This document shows, piece after piece, positions 6,204 to 6,957 of a stretch of DNA of 6,957 nucleotides. The notes beneath the pieces are model-generated. The model saw only the letters and a program-made list of their open reading frames with translations. It ran no database searches and had not been told where the DNA came from. The stretch comes from an uncultured Bacillota bacterium. GTDB taxonomy: Bacteria; Bacillota_I; Bacilli_A; Erysipelotrichales; Erysipelotrichaceae. Each line of letters opens with the position of its first letter. The first letter of the stretch is position 1. Both the position numbers and the translations under genes were made by a program. The stretch spans positions 1 through 6,957 of the forward strand of contig ONXX01000068.1 of NCBI GenBank assembly GCA_900321955.1. The letters are read 5' to 3'.

Positions 6204-6957
6204 CTAGACCCTGAGTTCTTTGTCTTTCGGCCAGCTGATCGAGTAGGCCAGTTTGATCGTCTTTGTGGAAGAAGGTTCCGGATGCAATTCCCATTTGACT
6301 TCGCCGGCCTCTTCATTGAGCTTGCCGGCAGAGAGTTCCTGGGCATCGACAACGATCGTCTTATCCTGGGAAACCGGGATCTGATCGATCAGCGTCACAT
6401 CGCAATCTTCCTTCTTGTTTGAAGTGATGGAGATCTCATATTCAAATTCCATTTTGGTCTGTCCTTTTAACAGGACATTTGAACGATAGCGCTTCTTCTG
6501 ATCTCTCTTGAGGCGGATGCTTTCATCTTTGCCTAAGGAGATGTCGTAGGTCTCTTTGCTTGGATCGACGGAAAGACGGATATTTCCAAGGTAGTTTTCC
6601 TGATGATAGATGTTGGCATTGGTATCGATGAGCTCTTCGATATCGGCAGTCTTGACTTCTGCTGCCAGATAGCCGTAATTGTCCTGCTTTGGCACAGCCA
6701 CGACATGGTAGCGGCAAGGAACGTTTCTTGAAGTCAGGTCGATGCTTCGTTCATTGAGATGATCGATGTCGTAGGTGCCGCTGATGTCGTAGATCATCAT
6801 CGTATCACTCTGTGAGACTTCTGCTGCATCGTTGACAACGCTCTTGAAGGAAACGGCTTCTTCCATGACTTCTTCATCGGCGACCATCTCCATCGTGTCT
6901 TCCATCGGCATGGCTGAACGGGCAGCCATCATGCCCATACCGGCGAAAGCGTTTCTC
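6204..6957 (-). CDS. DUF4139 domain protein (mucoidy inhibitor MuiA-like), N-terminal part missing
   Basis: The frame is open to the right edge (reading RNAFAG before the Met at 6938), so the start is outside the window; about 250 C-terminal residues are visible, ending in TAG at 6204-6206. Numbering is from that Met. Residues 1-25 are a methionine-rich, acidic linker. Residues about 40-244 match my memory of the DUF4139 domain: YHVVAVPKQDNYGYLAAEV (77-95), ANIYHQENYLGNIRL (108-122), YDISLGKDESIRLKR (131-145), YEISITSNKK (167-176), DVTLIDQIPVSQDKTI (180-195) and GEVKWEL (212-218), with the usual end at a WPKD segment. Related proteins normally carry an N-terminal DUF4140 region and a coiled coil before this, which would lie off the window. 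The biochemical function is not known; the MuiA name comes from an effect on capsule in Gram-negative bacteria and should not be carried over. No membrane segment is visible in this part. It is convergent with the sensor phosphatase, so no shared transcript is implied. Confidence 0.85.
   Translation of the reverse strand, partial: RNAFAGMGMMAARSAMPMEDTMEMVADEEVMEEAVSFKSVVNDAAEVSQSDTMMIYDISGTYDIDHLNERSIDLTSRNVPCRYHVVAVPKQDNYGYLAAEVKTADIEELIDTNANIYHQENYLGNIRLSVDPSKETYDISLGKDESIRLKRDQKKRYRSNVLLKGQTKMEFEYEISITSNKKEDCDVTLIDQIPVSQDKTIVVDAQELSAGKLNEEAGEVKWELHPEPSSTKTIKLAYSISWPKDKELRV

Noticed and set aside
5701..6294. A 197-codon minus-strand open frame across the phosphatase end, the terminator and the end of the DUF4139 gene
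   Set aside because: It crosses a strong hairpin terminator and overlaps two well-supported genes in other frames. Its protein shows no family features.

Overview
The window holds four protein-coding genes and no RNA genes, mobile elements, CRISPR arrays or gene-free stretches over 300 bases. Intermediate GC with AT-rich spacers, Gram-positive-style terminators and gene content (a GH2 enzyme with an RINES catalytic motif, a PgcA-type phosphosugar mutase, an RsbU-like SpoIIE phosphatase behind a LytS-type membrane domain) suggest a fermentative Firmicute, plausibly a gut Erysipelotrichia or Clostridia relative. That placement is inference; no 16S or other phylogenetic marker is present.

Region 1 (1-3675, + strand) looks like carbohydrate metabolism. 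The 3' part of a glycoside hydrolase family 2 gene runs off the left edge and ends at 1891. After a 51-base gap comes a complete alpha-phosphoglucomutase/phosphomannomutase gene (1943-3637). The gap carries a perfect TATAAT and a Shine-Dalgarno but no convincing terminator, so the mutase can probably be read both with the hydrolase and from its own promoter. A strong hairpin terminator (3647-3675) closes this unit. The hydrolase would free sugars from glycosides and the mutase would connect hexose-6-phosphate with hexose-1-phosphate.

Region 2 (3690-6197, + strand) is a single-gene signalling unit. It encodes an 808-residue membrane sensor phosphatase: a six-helix LytS/5TMR-type region, a seventh helix, a Cache-like outer domain, an eighth helix, HAMP, coiled coil, and a SpoIIE-type PP2C domain with its metal-binding aspartates present. 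It has no visible Shine-Dalgarno and may be leaderless. No partner anti-sigma or STAS gene lies next to it. This is the most interesting gene here: it appears to have two sensory inputs, and its membrane domain keeps residues that match the pyruvate site of BtsS as I remember it.

Region 3 (6161-6957) is a convergent boundary. A hairpin at 6161-6197 can terminate transcription from both sides. The minus strand then carries the C-terminal part of a DUF4139 (MuiA-like) protein of unknown function, whose start lies beyond the right edge.

I see no clear evidence of a wholly new multi-gene system. The best leads are the ligand and cysteine features of the sensor phosphatase, its start region, and the helical insert in the hydrolase.
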